Shown: positions 1-8,450 of the stretch, piece after piece
Layout: each line of letters starts with the position of its first letter
Numbering within the stretch: position 1 is the stretch's first letter
NCBI RefSeq assembly: GCF_015223055.1
Contig: NZ_JADFBX010000015.1
Location: 62,001 to 126,000 of the forward strand
Direction of reading: 5' to 3'
Length of the DNA stretch: 64,000 nt
Source of the DNA: Pedobacter sp. MC2016-24
GTDB lineage: Bacteria > Bacteroidota > Bacteroidia > Sphingobacteriales > Sphingobacteriaceae
Notes under the pieces: generated by a model
What the model saw: only the letters and a program-made list of their open reading frames with translations
Told to the model about the DNA's origin: nothing
Databases searched by the model: none
Program-made: the position numbers and the translations under genes

Positions 1-1
1 A

Positions 2-1678
2 ATCCTGATGGGAAAAACGGTTGATGCCGCGCAATTTGCAGCAGCTATTAAAATAGATCAGCAACATGCTGACCTGTTTGGACGTTTGCTGGTGCAAAAT
101 ATTGATGGCAGGATAGAGCCTGTCAACACAATGGCACTGGAGATTTTAAGAAAGCTTTACCGCAAAGATCGATTCTATAACCTGGATGCAAATCAGTTTT
201 TTCTATCGGTTTCCACCATGCCCTTTAACTGGGTAAACGTTCCCTTAATTAAAGTGGGTACTAAAGGCGGACCAGAATTGTTAAAAGCAGTTAAAGCCAA
301 TGCAGATGGCTACACTTCCATGATTAACTTATTGAGGCTGGGGGCCAATGGTGCACTGGAGTTTGTATTGAAAGATGAGTACCTGAAATCTTTTGCAAAG
401 AAACCGGCTGAACAGGGAAGTTATGATAAGGATCTGATCGACTTAAATGATAAATTGCAGGCCATGCAGCAGTTAACAGATGGACAATACCTGCGTATTT
501 TCCCCATCGCAGGTGATGCAAACAACACCTGGATTGCCTTGCCGATTTCGCAGCCAAATGCTCCGGTGAGTATGCCAAATGCATTTGATAAATATTTTAA
601 AGCCATACAACAAGGTCAGCAAACCGGTAACTGGTCGGCAGCAGATGCCGAACTGAATGGCATCAAAGCCTTGCAATTAAAATATGGTAAAGATGTGGTG
701 CCTTCGCAAGCTAAAATTGACTGGGAGGTGAGTTATAACTCCTGGAATATCTTTTTGAATTTAATGATCACTTATGCCTTACTGGGTGTGGTGATTCTGT
801 CACTCGCTTTTTTTAAGCTCTTTAAAAATTCGAAATCTTTAGATAAACTGGTTAAGTTTGTGTTGGTTCTGATTGGTACGGCAGCGGCATTGCAGGCGCT
901 TGGTTTGGGCGTTCGATGGTACATTTCGGGGCATGAACCCTGGAGTAATGGCTATGAGGCCGTCCTCTTCATCAGTTGGATTGGTGTATTGTCCGGATTG
1001 CTCATGTATAGAAACAGCAATGCATTTATACCTGCTGCAGGTTGTTTGATTGCGGTTATTCTAATGGGATTTGCACACGGTGGATCGCAAATGAATCCTC
1101 AGATTACACCTTTGGTGCCAGTGCTAAAATCGTATTGGTTGATGATCCATGTAGCCATCATCACCTCCAGCTATGGCTTCTTTGGTCTGAGCGCTTTACT
1201 GGGAACTGTTGTATTGGTGCTTTACGTCATTGACAACAAAAAAATCAGTGCAAAAGTGAAATCATCTGTAACCGAGTTGACTATCGTAAACGAAATGTCG
1301 CTTACCGTAGGATTGTTTTTGCTAACAGTTGGTACTTTCCTGGGTGGGATCTGGGCAAATGAAAGCTGGGGCAGGTATTGGAGCTGGGATCCTAAAGAAA
1401 CCTGGGCTTTCATCTCGGTGATCATTTATGCTTTTGTACTGCATGTGAGGTTGATACCAAAATTGAAAAGCAAGTATCTGTTCAATTTGTTGTCATTGAT
1501 CAGCTTTTCAACCATTATTATGACTTATTTTGGCGTGAACTACTATCTGACAGGTTTACACTCTTATGCCCAGGGAGATCCTGTGCCGATCCCGGGCTGG
1601 GTATACATTACGATAGCGATAGTCGCGCTATTGGCTATTGTTTCGTATTACAGATTCAAAGCGCTGAAGCAAAAATAG
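2..1678 (+). CDS. Cytochrome c biogenesis protein, CcsBA type, C-terminal part (5' truncated by window edge)
   Basis: The reading frame is open to the left edge, so the ATG at 8 is probably internal. CcsBA carries haem across the inner membrane and attaches it to apocytochrome c on the periplasmic side. Seen: a soluble region of about 240 residues, then about eight membrane helices. The haem-handling WWD motif reads WGRYWSWDPKETW (near residue 460). Likely haem-ligand histidines lie in GHEPWSNGYE, in SYWLMIHVAI and in the TGLHSYA stretch near the C-terminus. Fused CcsB-CcsA proteins of Bacteroidota are about 1000 residues, so roughly the first 450 would lie outside the window. The gene ends just before a bidirectional terminator. 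Confidence 0.9.
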   Translation: MLMGKTVDAAQFAAAIKIDQQHADLFGRLLVQNIDGRIEPVNTMALEILRKLYRKDRFYNLDANQFFLSVSTMPFNWVNVPLIKVGTKGGPELLKAVKANADGYTSMINLLRLGANGALEFVLKDEYLKSFAKKPAEQGSYDKDLIDLNDKLQAMQQLTDGQYLRIFPIAGDANNTWIALPISQPNAPVSMPNAFDKYFKAIQQGQQTGNWSAADAELNGIKALQLKYGKDVVPSQAKIDWEVSYNSWNIFLNLMITYALLGVVILSLAFFKLFKNSKSLDKLVKFVLVLIGTAAALQALGLGVRWYISGHEPWSNGYEAVLFISWIGVLSGLLMYRNSNAFIPAAGCLIAVILMGFAHGGSQMNPQITPLVPVLKSYWLMIHVAIITSSYGFFGLSALLGTVVLVLYVIDNKKISAKVKSSVTELTIVNEMSLTVGLFLLTVGTFLGGIWANESWGRYWSWDPKETWAFISVIIYAFVLHVRLIPKLKSKYLFNLLSLISFSTIIMTYFGVNYYLTGLHSYAQGDPVPIPGWVYITIAIVALLAIVSYYRFKALKQK

Positions 1679-1702
1679 CTGTAGGCGTAAAAAATATTTG
1701 AC

Positions 1703-1736
1703 AAAAAAAAAGCATCCACTAAGGATGCTTTTTTTG
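1703..1736. terminator. Bidirectional intrinsic terminator
   Basis: AAAAAAAGCATCC (1705-1717), a 5-nt loop, and GGATGCTTTTTTT (1723-1735) form a perfect stem with A and T tracts on the two sides. It sits between two converging genes (cytochrome c biogenesis on +, cold-shock protein on -) and can serve both. Confidence 0.9.
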
Positions 1737-1746
1737 GTTGTAGTTG

Positions 1747-1938
1747 TTATCCAACTTTAACTTTAGTGGCGTTCAAGCCTTTTTTTCCATTTTCAACTTC
1801 GTAACTTACTTTGTCGTTTTCTCTAATTTGATCGATTAGACCAGATACGTGTACAAAAATTTCTGGTTCTCCGTTATCAGGTATGATAAAGCCAAATCCT
1901 TTTGATTCATTGAAAAATTTTACTGTTCCTTGTGGCAT
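1747..1938 (-). CDS. Cold-shock domain protein (CspA family)
   Basis: A 63-residue protein consisting of one cold-shock (OB-fold) domain that binds single-stranded RNA or DNA and acts as an RNA chaperone. Both nucleic-acid-binding motifs are visible: RNP1 as KGFGFI (residues 13-18) and RNP2 as IFVHVS (27-32). The N-terminus MPQGTVKFFNESKGFGFI is typical, and the length matches the usual 63-70 residues. The gene is monocistronic, shares a bidirectional terminator with the converging neighbour, and has a long AT-rich upstream region, as is usual for csp genes with structured leaders. Confidence 0.95.
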   Translation of the reverse strand: MPQGTVKFFNESKGFGFIIPDNGEPEIFVHVSGLIDQIRENDKVSYEVENGKKGLNATKVKVG

Positions 1939-2307
1939 TGAATTGTGATTAATTTGTATATAGATTGATTTATTGCATAATTACTGAATGGCATAACATT
2001 ATAAATTTACAGATTGTTTGCACAAATCACCCATTCATTAAAATAAAATTAAATAAATTTTTCCAAGCTTCACGATTTCATGTTAAATAAATTGCATTTT
2101 CTTATAAAATTCAGAGTGTTAACAGCAATTTTTTTTGCCAAATCTCGTTTTAATGTGTCCTATTTGCCTTGATTTAAGTTTAATGATTATTGTGTAGGTT
2201 GTTGATAATCATTGTCTTAATCTGTTTTTTCTTCATTGAGGTTTGTACAGCTTTTAAAAATTCTTTAGAATGAGCCCTTAAAATTACTGGCGGGCCATTT
2301 TATAGTT
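1939..2307. other. Non-coding gap upstream of the cold-shock gene, with an inverted repeat
   Basis: No credible ORF in these 369 bases. It holds the leader and promoter of the cold-shock gene (reading left) and the 3' end region of the channel gene. A perfect 9-bp inverted repeat, AATGATTAT (2182-2190) and ATAATCATT (2205-2213), lies about 245 bp upstream of the csp start. It has no U-tract, so its role (leader structure or operator) is open. I found no clear TAnnTTTG promoter for csp. Confidence 0.5.
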
Positions 2308-3135
2308 TTAAGATCGATACAATGATGAACCACAGTATTTGCAAAATAAGGCATCATGATCATGCCCCTCGGCACCACAACTTGGACAGGACTCAAATTT
2401 GTGTTTCGTCTTTCTGGAGGCCAGCGCCAGGTCGTGGGTAATGATTCCTGTAGGTACCGCAATGATTGCATAACCTGTAAGCATAACTATGGAGGCGACA
2501 AATTTACCCATTGGTGTAACCGGAGAGATATCTCCATAACCTACTGTGGTGATGGTTACTATAGCCCAGTAAATGCTTTCAGGGATATTGGAAAATCCAT
2601 TTTCCCGTTTTTCTACCAGGTACATGATAGATCCGAGTATTACCGTTAAAGTGAGTACAGTGAGGAGAAATATACTGATTTTTCGAATGCTGTTTTTCAG
2701 GGCCTGGGTTAGAAAATTGATTTCGGTTAAAAAGTGTCCGAGCTTAAAAATTCTGAACACACGGAGTAACCGCAGTGCCCGGAATACCAATAAGGACTGT
2801 GCCCCCACAAAGAAAATACTTAAATAGGAAGGGATCAGGGCAATCAAATCAATGATACCCAACAAACTGAAAACGTATTTTAAAGGCTTGCGTATGCTGA
2901 TCAGGCGAAGTATGTACTCAATTGTAAACAATGCAGAGAATACCCATTCCACGCGGTTAAAAAGAATACCATAGTGTTGGTGGATGCTTTGTACACTATC
3001 CAGCATCACGACGATGATACTCGTAAAAATAGCGATCAGCAAGCCTATGTCGAATGCTTTACCCGCAGGCGTGTTCGATTCGTAAATGATCTCGTGCAGG
3101 TTGAAACGCCAGTCTTTTTTTTCTGTTTTGGCCAT
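2308..3135 (-). CDS. Voltage-gated-type potassium channel with C-terminal zinc-ribbon-like tail
   Basis: A 275-residue six-helix channel subunit that would form a tetrameric K+ pore in the inner membrane. Seen: the selectivity filter TVGYGD (residues 197-202) between the last two helices, and an S4-like helix with regularly spaced arginines around RALRLLRVFRIF (residues 119-130). The unusual part is the cytoplasmic tail: two CxxC pairs at Cys250/253 and Cys265/268 look like a zinc ribbon, where most bacterial Kv channels have a coiled coil or cyclic-nucleotide domain. Monocistronic, with a start close to residue MAKTEKKDW. Confidence 0.9.
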   Translation of the reverse strand: MAKTEKKDWRFNLHEIIYESNTPAGKAFDIGLLIAIFTSIIVVMLDSVQSIHQHYGILFNRVEWVFSALFTIEYILRLISIRKPLKYVFSLLGIIDLIALIPSYLSIFFVGAQSLLVFRALRLLRVFRIFKLGHFLTEINFLTQALKNSIRKISIFLLTVLTLTVILGSIMYLVEKRENGFSNIPESIYWAIVTITTVGYGDISPVTPMGKFVASIVMLTGYAIIAVPTGIITHDLALASRKTKHKFESCPSCGAEGHDHDALFCKYCGSSLYRS

Positions 3136-3246
3136 TATTATAGAGGAGAATCAGTCAATAGTCAGTTTGAATTTATTGCTGACCGCATACTGCAATAACT
3201 TGACCAATATCATAGTCTTCTCTGTTTTTGCGGATATTTAATCCTT

Positions 3247-3274
3247 TTGGATTCATATTTATGGTTTATCTTTG
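3247..3274 (+). promoter_or_regulatory. Bacteroidota-type promoter
   Basis: TTG at 3247-3249 and TATCTTTG at 3267-3274 (consensus -7 TAnnTTTG) with a 17-bp spacer. Transcription would start near 3280, after the in-frame ATG at 3261 region but before the ATG at 3292, which fixes the start of the next gene. Confidence 0.65.
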
Positions 3275-3291
3275 AAAGACAAATACTGACT

Positions 3292-4059
3292 ATGAGAACT
3301 GCAATTAAAAGTTTCTTACTCCTGGGGTTCATCGCCCTTTCATCAACCGGTTTTTCGCAGCACAAAATGCAACCTCTTGATGAATTGATCAACAAAACAG
3401 ATCCGGCGTGGCCATTGGTGAAAAATTGGATTGATTCAGCTAAAAATAAGGTTGAAGTACTTGAGGTTGATTCAGCAAACGCCAGCCTCGCCTTATTTAA
3501 TGCTCAAATGTCAACGTATGCTACCCTTGGTGCTGTAATTTACAATACTGGAGGAATTATGGTTGATCAGGGTTGGCTTCGCATTTTGGGCTCAGGAAGT
3601 AAAAGATTAAATCGGTCTGTGGCCGATTGGAATAAAGGAAAAACGATTCAGGATTATGGAGACAAACCTGATTATCTGCTCGTTGCGGATGACGCTGTGG
3701 GCGGTTTTTTTGCAATCAATTATGGCGCTTTTGGTGCGGATTTGAAAAATGTATATTATCTGGCGCCCAACAGTTTAAAGTGGGAGGGATTAGGCCTTGG
3801 CTATACAGAATTTATAAGATTTTGCTTTGATGGCGATCTATCTTCTTTTTATAAAGGGCTCAGGTGGTCAACCTGGGATCAGTTTATTGCCAATCTTGAT
3901 GGCAATAAATCCTATAGCTTCAGACCGTACCTATGGTCAAAAGAAGGGACCGACATAGATAAATGCAGTAGAAAAATAGTGCCAACGGAAGATCTGTTTA
4001 AATTTAATACCAATAAGCAAAAGGAATTGAACCCGCAAAGTATCATTGAAACTCAGTAA
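3292..4059 (+). CDS. Exported DUF2625-like protein
   Basis: 255 residues from the ATG at 3292. The longer frame from 3247 starts inside the promoter and lacks a signal peptide at its N-terminus. The chosen start gives MRTAIKSFLLLGFIALSSTGFSQ, a clean Sec signal peptide. The mature part begins with LDELINKTDPAWPLVKNWI and carries WLRILGSGS and FFAINYGAFG, which I recognise as DUF2625-like (family recalled, not searched). Function unknown; relatives occur in bacteria near polymorphic-toxin immunity genes, which is only a hint. Its 3' end overlaps the converging gene by 17 bp. Confidence 0.75.
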   Translation: MRTAIKSFLLLGFIALSSTGFSQHKMQPLDELINKTDPAWPLVKNWIDSAKNKVEVLEVDSANASLALFNAQMSTYATLGAVIYNTGGIMVDQGWLRILGSGSKRLNRSVADWNKGKTIQDYGDKPDYLLVADDAVGGFFAINYGAFGADLKNVYYLAPNSLKWEGLGLGYTEFIRFCFDGDLSSFYKGLRWSTWDQFIANLDGNKSYSFRPYLWSKEGTDIDKCSRKIVPTEDLFKFNTNKQKELNPQSIIETQ

Positions 4060-4729
4060 TAGCCGCATTCATTTCTGGCCAATGATAAATCCTTACTTTT
4101 TCTGAAGGGGCTTTTGCTACAGCAGCCATAGCTTTCGCGATATCTTTGCCATCCATCCCTTTGTACTTTTTTAATGCTTTACCGATTAAAAGTGGGTTAA
4201 TAAATCCCCACATTTTGATCAGAAAGGCTTCCATAGGACGGTGCTCCTGACGTTTACCCAAAATCATAGATGGCCTGAAAATATGCGTGTATTCAAAATT
4301 CAACGCAATGATGTCACGCTCTGTTTCACCTTTGGTTCTGACATAAAAAATGCCTGAGTCTGGATTTGCACCTACTGCAGTGACCACAAACACAGATTGA
4401 GCACCATTGTCCTTGGCAATTTTTGCGGCCAATACCGGATAATCGTGATCGATTTGGTAATAAATTTTCAGATCGGGTGTTTTATTCTTCGTTGTACCCA
4501 ATGCGATGAATATCTCATCTGCAATGAGCTGGTCTGCAAGCTCAGGCAGACTGTGGAAGTCGCCAATTAGCTGGATTAATTTAGGGTGTTCCATTTCCAG
4601 TTTTTTCCGGACAACCACGATGATGCTTTCATAATCTGCATGGTGTAGCAATTCCTGAAGCAGGTTTGAACCGATGAAGCCACTTGCTCCAATGAGGATT
4701 GCTTTTTTGAGTTTAACGTTAGCGCTCAT
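4043..4729 (-). CDS. NAD(P)-binding Rossmann-fold protein (atypical SDR, HTATIP2/NmrA-like)
   Basis: About 228 residues starting at the ATG at 4729 (MSANVKLKKAILIGASGFIG). This start makes an ATGAGCGCTAA overlap of 11 bases with the stop of the upstream ATPase gene, consistent with translational coupling; the longer frame to 4804 would run deep into that gene. GASGFIGS is the dinucleotide-binding loop and FYVRTKGE holds a Y-x3-K pair. The substrate cannot be inferred. It is the last gene of a three-gene unit with an ABC ATPase and a small membrane protein. Confidence 0.8.
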   Translation of the reverse strand: MSANVKLKKAILIGASGFIGSNLLQELLHHADYESIIVVVRKKLEMEHPKLIQLIGDFHSLPELADQLIADEIFIALGTTKNKTPDLKIYYQIDHDYPVLAAKIAKDNGAQSVFVVTAVGANPDSGIFYVRTKGETERDIIALNFEYTHIFRPSMILGKRQEHRPMEAFLIKMWGFINPLLIGKALKKYKGMDGKDIAKAMAAVAKAPSEKVRIYHWPEMNAAITEFQ

Positions 4730-5375
4730 GACTGATGTATCCGTGTAATTGTAAGTCTTCTTTATTTTTAATGCTGTAGTTACAGCCATTGTGTAACAAC
4801 ACAATTCTGGATGAAGTGTTTAGGATATGCTGATAATAATGATCTGTAAGTACAATACCTTTGAATTTTCTTAGCGCTTGAATATGCCTGACGATCTCTT
4901 CAATGATGATTGGAGACAGCTGCGAAAAAGGTTCATCCAAAAGTACAAAATCACTGTTACTGTATAGGACCAGCAGGCATTCAACCAAACGTTTCTGGCC
5001 ACCGGATAAGTCACCTATTGGCATATCCAGGTGTTTTGTGATCAGTTCTTCGCTCAGCAATTGCTGACGGTATGTATTGGTGTATTGATCAACCAGATCT
5101 TTGATTTTTAAGTGCTGCGGTATAAATAAATGTTGGGGAAGGTAACTGACCTGACCACTAAGATAAGCTTGTTTAATCGGCTGCCCGTTCAACCTCATGT
5201 ACATATAATCTGGCCGGAGGTTGCCAAAGATGATCTTCAGCAAGGTCGATTTGCCAGAACCATTCCTGCCCAGAAGTCCGACTACTTCACCGATTGCACA
5301 AGAAAGATAGACGCTACTCAGTACTTTGTCTCCCCGGTAGCTATGTGCTACGCTATCTATATAAAGCTCGCGCAT
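4719..5375 (-). CDS. ABC transporter ATP-binding protein
   Basis: 218 residues, one complete ABC ATPase domain. Walker A is GRNGSGKST (about residues 36-44), the signature is LSGGQKR, Walker B is FVLLDEP followed by FSQLSP, and the switch histidine is in LTDHYYQ. Its start overlaps the end of the upstream 107-residue membrane protein gene by 19 bp and its end overlaps the Rossmann-fold gene by 11 bp, so the three are one operon. No substrate-binding protein or full-size permease is nearby, so the cargo and direction of transport are unknown. Confidence 0.9.
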   Translation of the reverse strand: MRELYIDSVAHSYRGDKVLSSVYLSCAIGEVVGLLGRNGSGKSTLLKIIFGNLRPDYMYMRLNGQPIKQAYLSGQVSYLPQHLFIPQHLKIKDLVDQYTNTYRQQLLSEELITKHLDMPIGDLSGGQKRLVECLLVLYSNSDFVLLDEPFSQLSPIIIEEIVRHIQALRKFKGIVLTDHYYQHILNTSSRIVLLHNGCNYSIKNKEDLQLHGYISHER

Positions 5376-5680
5376 AGGTATCCAATTGAGATGAGTAGGA
5401 TGAATAGTAAAAAATCAGCTATAAAAAGTCTGCTAAAAATTAATTTGTAGCTAAATCCAAGATTTTGGTAATGGTAAACTCTTGAAGCGTAGAGCAGTCT
5501 TTCAACAGCAATGCTGATGAGGTACCCGACGAGTTTAAAAATGATGGAAAGCATATACAGCGGATAATGCGTATAACCCTTTGATAAAAAGAGAAAGCTA
5601 AAAAACAGACTGGTGCCCAGATTGATTGCAATGATGAATTTAAAGTGTTGACGATAGATAAAAGTCAGTTTATTGAGCAT
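5357..5680 (-). CDS. Small membrane protein, probable partner of the ABC ATPase
   Basis: 107 residues with about three hydrophobic segments (near residues 15-33, 40-58 and 85-105). No family recognised. It is first in the operon and overlaps the ABC ATPase gene by 19 bp, which suggests it is the membrane subunit or an accessory to it. At 107 residues it is far smaller than ordinary ABC permeases, so it would have to oligomerise or work with a permease encoded elsewhere. The frame is intact at both ends, so a recent truncation is not obvious. Confidence 0.65.
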   Translation of the reverse strand: MLNKLTFIYRQHFKFIIAINLGTSLFFSFLFLSKGYTHYPLYMLSIIFKLVGYLISIAVERLLYASRVYHYQNLGFSYKLIFSRLFIADFLLFILLISIGYLCASFI

Positions 5681-5737
5681 TGTTCCAATATTTGAGATAT
5701 ATTTAATAGCTATGGGTAAAATAACTATTTTTAAGTT

Positions 5738-7204
5738 ATGAAATATGCCCTTATCTCATTTTTATTGTGCTGTGTTCAAGTTGCTGTCGGACAATCAAGC
5801 AAGTACACCAACGCTGTAGATTCTTTAGTTAAACTTGGAAAAATAGCAGACGTAATTCCTTATCTTGAAGAACAACTGAAGCAAAGTCCCAAAAACGAAG
5901 AGGTTCTAAGGATGCTGGGCTTTTATCACATCGAAAAAAATGAACTTGAAACCGGGGCTAAATATTATCAGGATGCGCTTCTCATCAATCCTAAATGTGG
6001 CCGTTGCTACCTGAACCTTGGGCGGATTTTTGTAATGAAAAATGATCTTGATCAGGGCTTAATCTATTTCAATAAAGCAGTTGACGCAGATCCGAATGAT
6101 GCCTTAATTTTATCTAACCGCGGACGGTTAAGGGAAATGAAAGGTGATAAAAGTGCTGCGCTCCAGGATCATAATAAGGCGGTTCAGCTTGAACCCAATA
6201 GCCTGGATGCACGCTTGCAAAGGGCAATGGCCAATTTCAGAATGGAAAACATGGATGCGGCCTGCACCGACTATCATATGGCTAAAACATTGCTTACACA
6301 ATCCGGTATCCAGGATGCGAATGTATTGAACCAGATCAACAGCGCTATACTTGACATCTGTGACGACTCCAGGCCAAGTTATTATTACCAGCGTAGTGCA
6401 GCCTTTTATAATTTAAAGGATTATCAAAAGGCGGTGGACATTTGCGCTGAAGGGCTTAGGAAATTTCCAACCAGTCCCATGATCCTGTCTTTTCAGGGAA
6501 ATGCCTATATGGCTTTAAAAAACTATACTGCTGCCTTGTCGTGTTATCAGGCTTTTCTTAAGAATGACGAGGCCATCCTCAAAGAGGTCCGGGCAAATGT
6601 GAGGTTTAACCGAGCATCCGAAGCGGAATTATCTGTGTTTCAGAAAGGCTCGGTAGCCTCAGTTCACTTCAATATGGCCCAGTGCAACATTTATACCGGG
6701 AAATTTCAGGATGCCCTGAATGCAATCAACCAGGCTTTGGCTTTGGCTCCCGATGTTAAAGATTTTGAAAAGGAACGTTATTATAATACTCGGGGCCACA
6801 TTTACCTGGCATTGAATAAATACGACCTGGCCAGAACTGATTTTGACAAGAGTATTCAAATCAATAAAGATTTTGTGTTGGCTTATGTCAACCGGGCAAT
6901 TGCAAAAATGAGTACAGTGGAAAAGATCAAATCAGCTTCTTTTTCCCTGCAGGGAAAACTGGAACTCCAACCGGTACAAATCAATTGGTTAACACCTAAA
7001 ACGAGTGCTTTAAAGCAATCGGAGTCGACGATGCGTTCTGCGCTGGAAGATTGCAACGCGGCGATAGCCCTGGATCAGCAGAGCGGATTTGCTTACTATA
7101 TCAGGGCTCAGATCAAGCAGTTATTAGCGGACAAAAGTTTTCTGATCGATCTGCAAATGGCTAAAAAATTAGGAATGCAAATGGAAGCCAATTTAATGAA
7201 GTAG
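5738..7204 (+). CDS. Exported tetratricopeptide-repeat protein
   Basis: 488 residues. Signal peptide MKYALISFLLCCVQVAVG, then at least seven TPR-like helical pairs: residues about 35-160 (for example INPKCGRCYLNLGRIFVMKN, DPNDALILSNRGRLREMKGD), 215-275, and 305-390 (VHFNMAQCNIYTGKFQDALN). TPRs are protein-interaction scaffolds, so no enzymatic role is implied. Probably periplasmic or outer-membrane associated. It ends 34 bp before the next gene's start codon, but that gene appears to have its own promoter. Confidence 0.85.
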   Translation: MKYALISFLLCCVQVAVGQSSKYTNAVDSLVKLGKIADVIPYLEEQLKQSPKNEEVLRMLGFYHIEKNELETGAKYYQDALLINPKCGRCYLNLGRIFVMKNDLDQGLIYFNKAVDADPNDALILSNRGRLREMKGDKSAALQDHNKAVQLEPNSLDARLQRAMANFRMENMDAACTDYHMAKTLLTQSGIQDANVLNQINSAILDICDDSRPSYYYQRSAAFYNLKDYQKAVDICAEGLRKFPTSPMILSFQGNAYMALKNYTAALSCYQAFLKNDEAILKEVRANVRFNRASEAELSVFQKGSVASVHFNMAQCNIYTGKFQDALNAINQALALAPDVKDFEKERYYNTRGHIYLALNKYDLARTDFDKSIQINKDFVLAYVNRAIAKMSTVEKIKSASFSLQGKLELQPVQINWLTPKTSALKQSESTMRSALEDCNAAIALDQQSGFAYYIRAQIKQLLADKSFLIDLQMAKKLGMQMEANLMK

Positions 7205-7209
7205 ACTGT

Positions 7210-7217
7210 TATATTTG
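7210..7217 (+). promoter_or_regulatory. Promoter -7 element TATATTTG
   Basis: Matches TAnnTTTG exactly and overlaps the alternative TTG at 7215, which excludes that codon as a start if transcription begins about 7 bases downstream. No convincing -33 TTG at the expected distance. Confidence 0.5.
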
Positions 7218-7238
7218 CAGCTTTATTCCGATCCAGAT

Positions 7239-8057
7239 TTGAAAAAATATATTATTCTGCTGCTTATCCTGATAAGCTTTTCCTGCTATTCCCAAAATGT
7301 AAGTCTTTGTTCCTGGAATTTACAGAATTTCGGTAAATCCAAAGGCGAGGAAAAGATCGCCTATATTGCCCAGGTTGTTCGCGAGTTTGACATCATTGCC
7401 CTGCAGGAAGTTGTTGCAGGGCATGGCGGGAGTCAGGCTGTAGCCCGTTTGGCTGATGAATTGAACCGATTGGGTAATCAATGGGATTACGTAGTGAGTG
7501 ATCCTACTTCTGGCATGGGCAGTTCCAGGGAACGCTATGCTTTTATCTGGAATACCGCAAAAGTAAAGCAAAAGGGAAAAGCATGGCTGGAGGAAAGTTA
7601 TAACCTGTTGATTGACCGGGAGCCTTATTATTGTAGGTTTACCATCAATAATAAAGTTTTTACCGTCGCCAGCTTTCATGCGGTGCCAAAATCAAAACAA
7701 CCTGAAACAGAGATCAAATATTTTAAGTATTTGCCTGCCCTTTATCCTGCAGATAACCTGATCTTCTGTGGTGATTTTAACATCCCACAATCGCATACGG
7801 TTTTTAATCCCCTTAAAAAAATGGGTTATGTATCAGCGCTGGTGCGACAAAAAACTTCGTTGAAGCAGCGTCCGGTCAATGGAAATGCATTGGCTTCTGA
7901 ATATGATAATTTCTACTTTCATCCGGCGAAGCTGAAGATGACCGCATCTGGCATTGTTCATTTTTATGGAGATTTTGAAAGTCTGAAAGATGCAAGATCA
8001 ATTTCAGACCATGTGCCAGTGTACATGAAAATTGATTTGGGAACCCTGGCAAAGTAA
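7239..8057 (+). CDS. Exported endonuclease/exonuclease/phosphatase-family protein
   Basis: 272 residues if translation starts at the TTG at 7239. There is no ATG before the catalytic domain, and TTG-7239 gives a compact signal peptide (M)KKYIILLLILISFSCYS-Q, while the TTG at 7215 lies in the promoter. EEP-fold motifs in order: SLCSWNLQNFG, IIALQEV (catalytic Glu), CGDFNIPQS (Asp-x-Asn), and SDHVPVYM near the C-terminus (Asp-His). This is a metal-dependent phosphodiesterase fold used by DNase I-like nucleases and by phosphatases; an exported nuclease is the simplest reading. Converges with the DoxX gene with 3 bp between them. Confidence 0.85.
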   Translation: MKKYIILLLILISFSCYSQNVSLCSWNLQNFGKSKGEEKIAYIAQVVREFDIIALQEVVAGHGGSQAVARLADELNRLGNQWDYVVSDPTSGMGSSRERYAFIWNTAKVKQKGKAWLEESYNLLIDREPYYCRFTINNKVFTVASFHAVPKSKQPETEIKYFKYLPALYPADNLIFCGDFNIPQSHTVFNPLKKMGYVSALVRQKTSLKQRPVNGNALASEYDNFYFHPAKLKMTASGIVHFYGDFESLKDARSISDHVPVYMKIDLGTLAK

Positions 8058-8060
8058 GCA

Positions 8061-8411
8061 TTACTGATACAGGTACCAGGCCCACCAGATCAGGACGAAC
8101 TGTATGGGAAGTCTGATATAGGCCAGTGTTTTTGAGCCAATTGCCGGATGTTCTTTAAAAACATCTATCGTATGAAAGGGTAAAAAAGCAATCATCATCA
8201 AAAGCAATGCTAAAGCAGCAAGGTGGCGAAAAGCCGGAAAAAATAAAGCCAGGCCAATAGCGAACTCAACAACGCCTACAATGTAGTTAACCGTTAATAT
8301 GGGCATCCATTTTGGGATGAATGTTTTGTAAAAATAAGGCTGTACAATGTGGTTGACACCAGCTGCCATCATGATGATGCCAAATGTCCATAAAAGAAAT
8401 AATTTCATCAT
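8061..8411 (-). CDS. DoxX-family membrane protein
   Basis: 116 residues with four membrane helices, the size and pattern of DoxX/DoxD-like proteins. Typical features are AAGVNHIVQPYFYKTFIPKWMP after helix 1 (a common DoxX-family pattern; here broken across the loop), GVVEFAIGLALFFP in helix 2 and a short loop AFRHLAALALLL. The start may be either of two adjacent ATGs (8411 or 8408). The family is linked to thiosulfate oxidation or oxidative stress in some bacteria, but here no partner genes support a specific role. Confidence 0.8.
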   Translation of the reverse strand: MMKLFLLWTFGIIMMAAGVNHIVQPYFYKTFIPKWMPILTVNYIVGVVEFAIGLALFFPAFRHLAALALLLMMIAFLPFHTIDVFKEHPAIGSKTLAYIRLPIQFVLIWWAWYLYQ

Positions 8412-8450
8412 CAGTAATTTATGATTAAAACAACAGGTATGCTTTAATGT

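Noticed and set aside
3247..3291. Upstream extension of the DUF2625-like gene
   Set aside because: The ATG-like start falls on the promoter TTG/TATCTTTG and the extension spoils the signal peptide.
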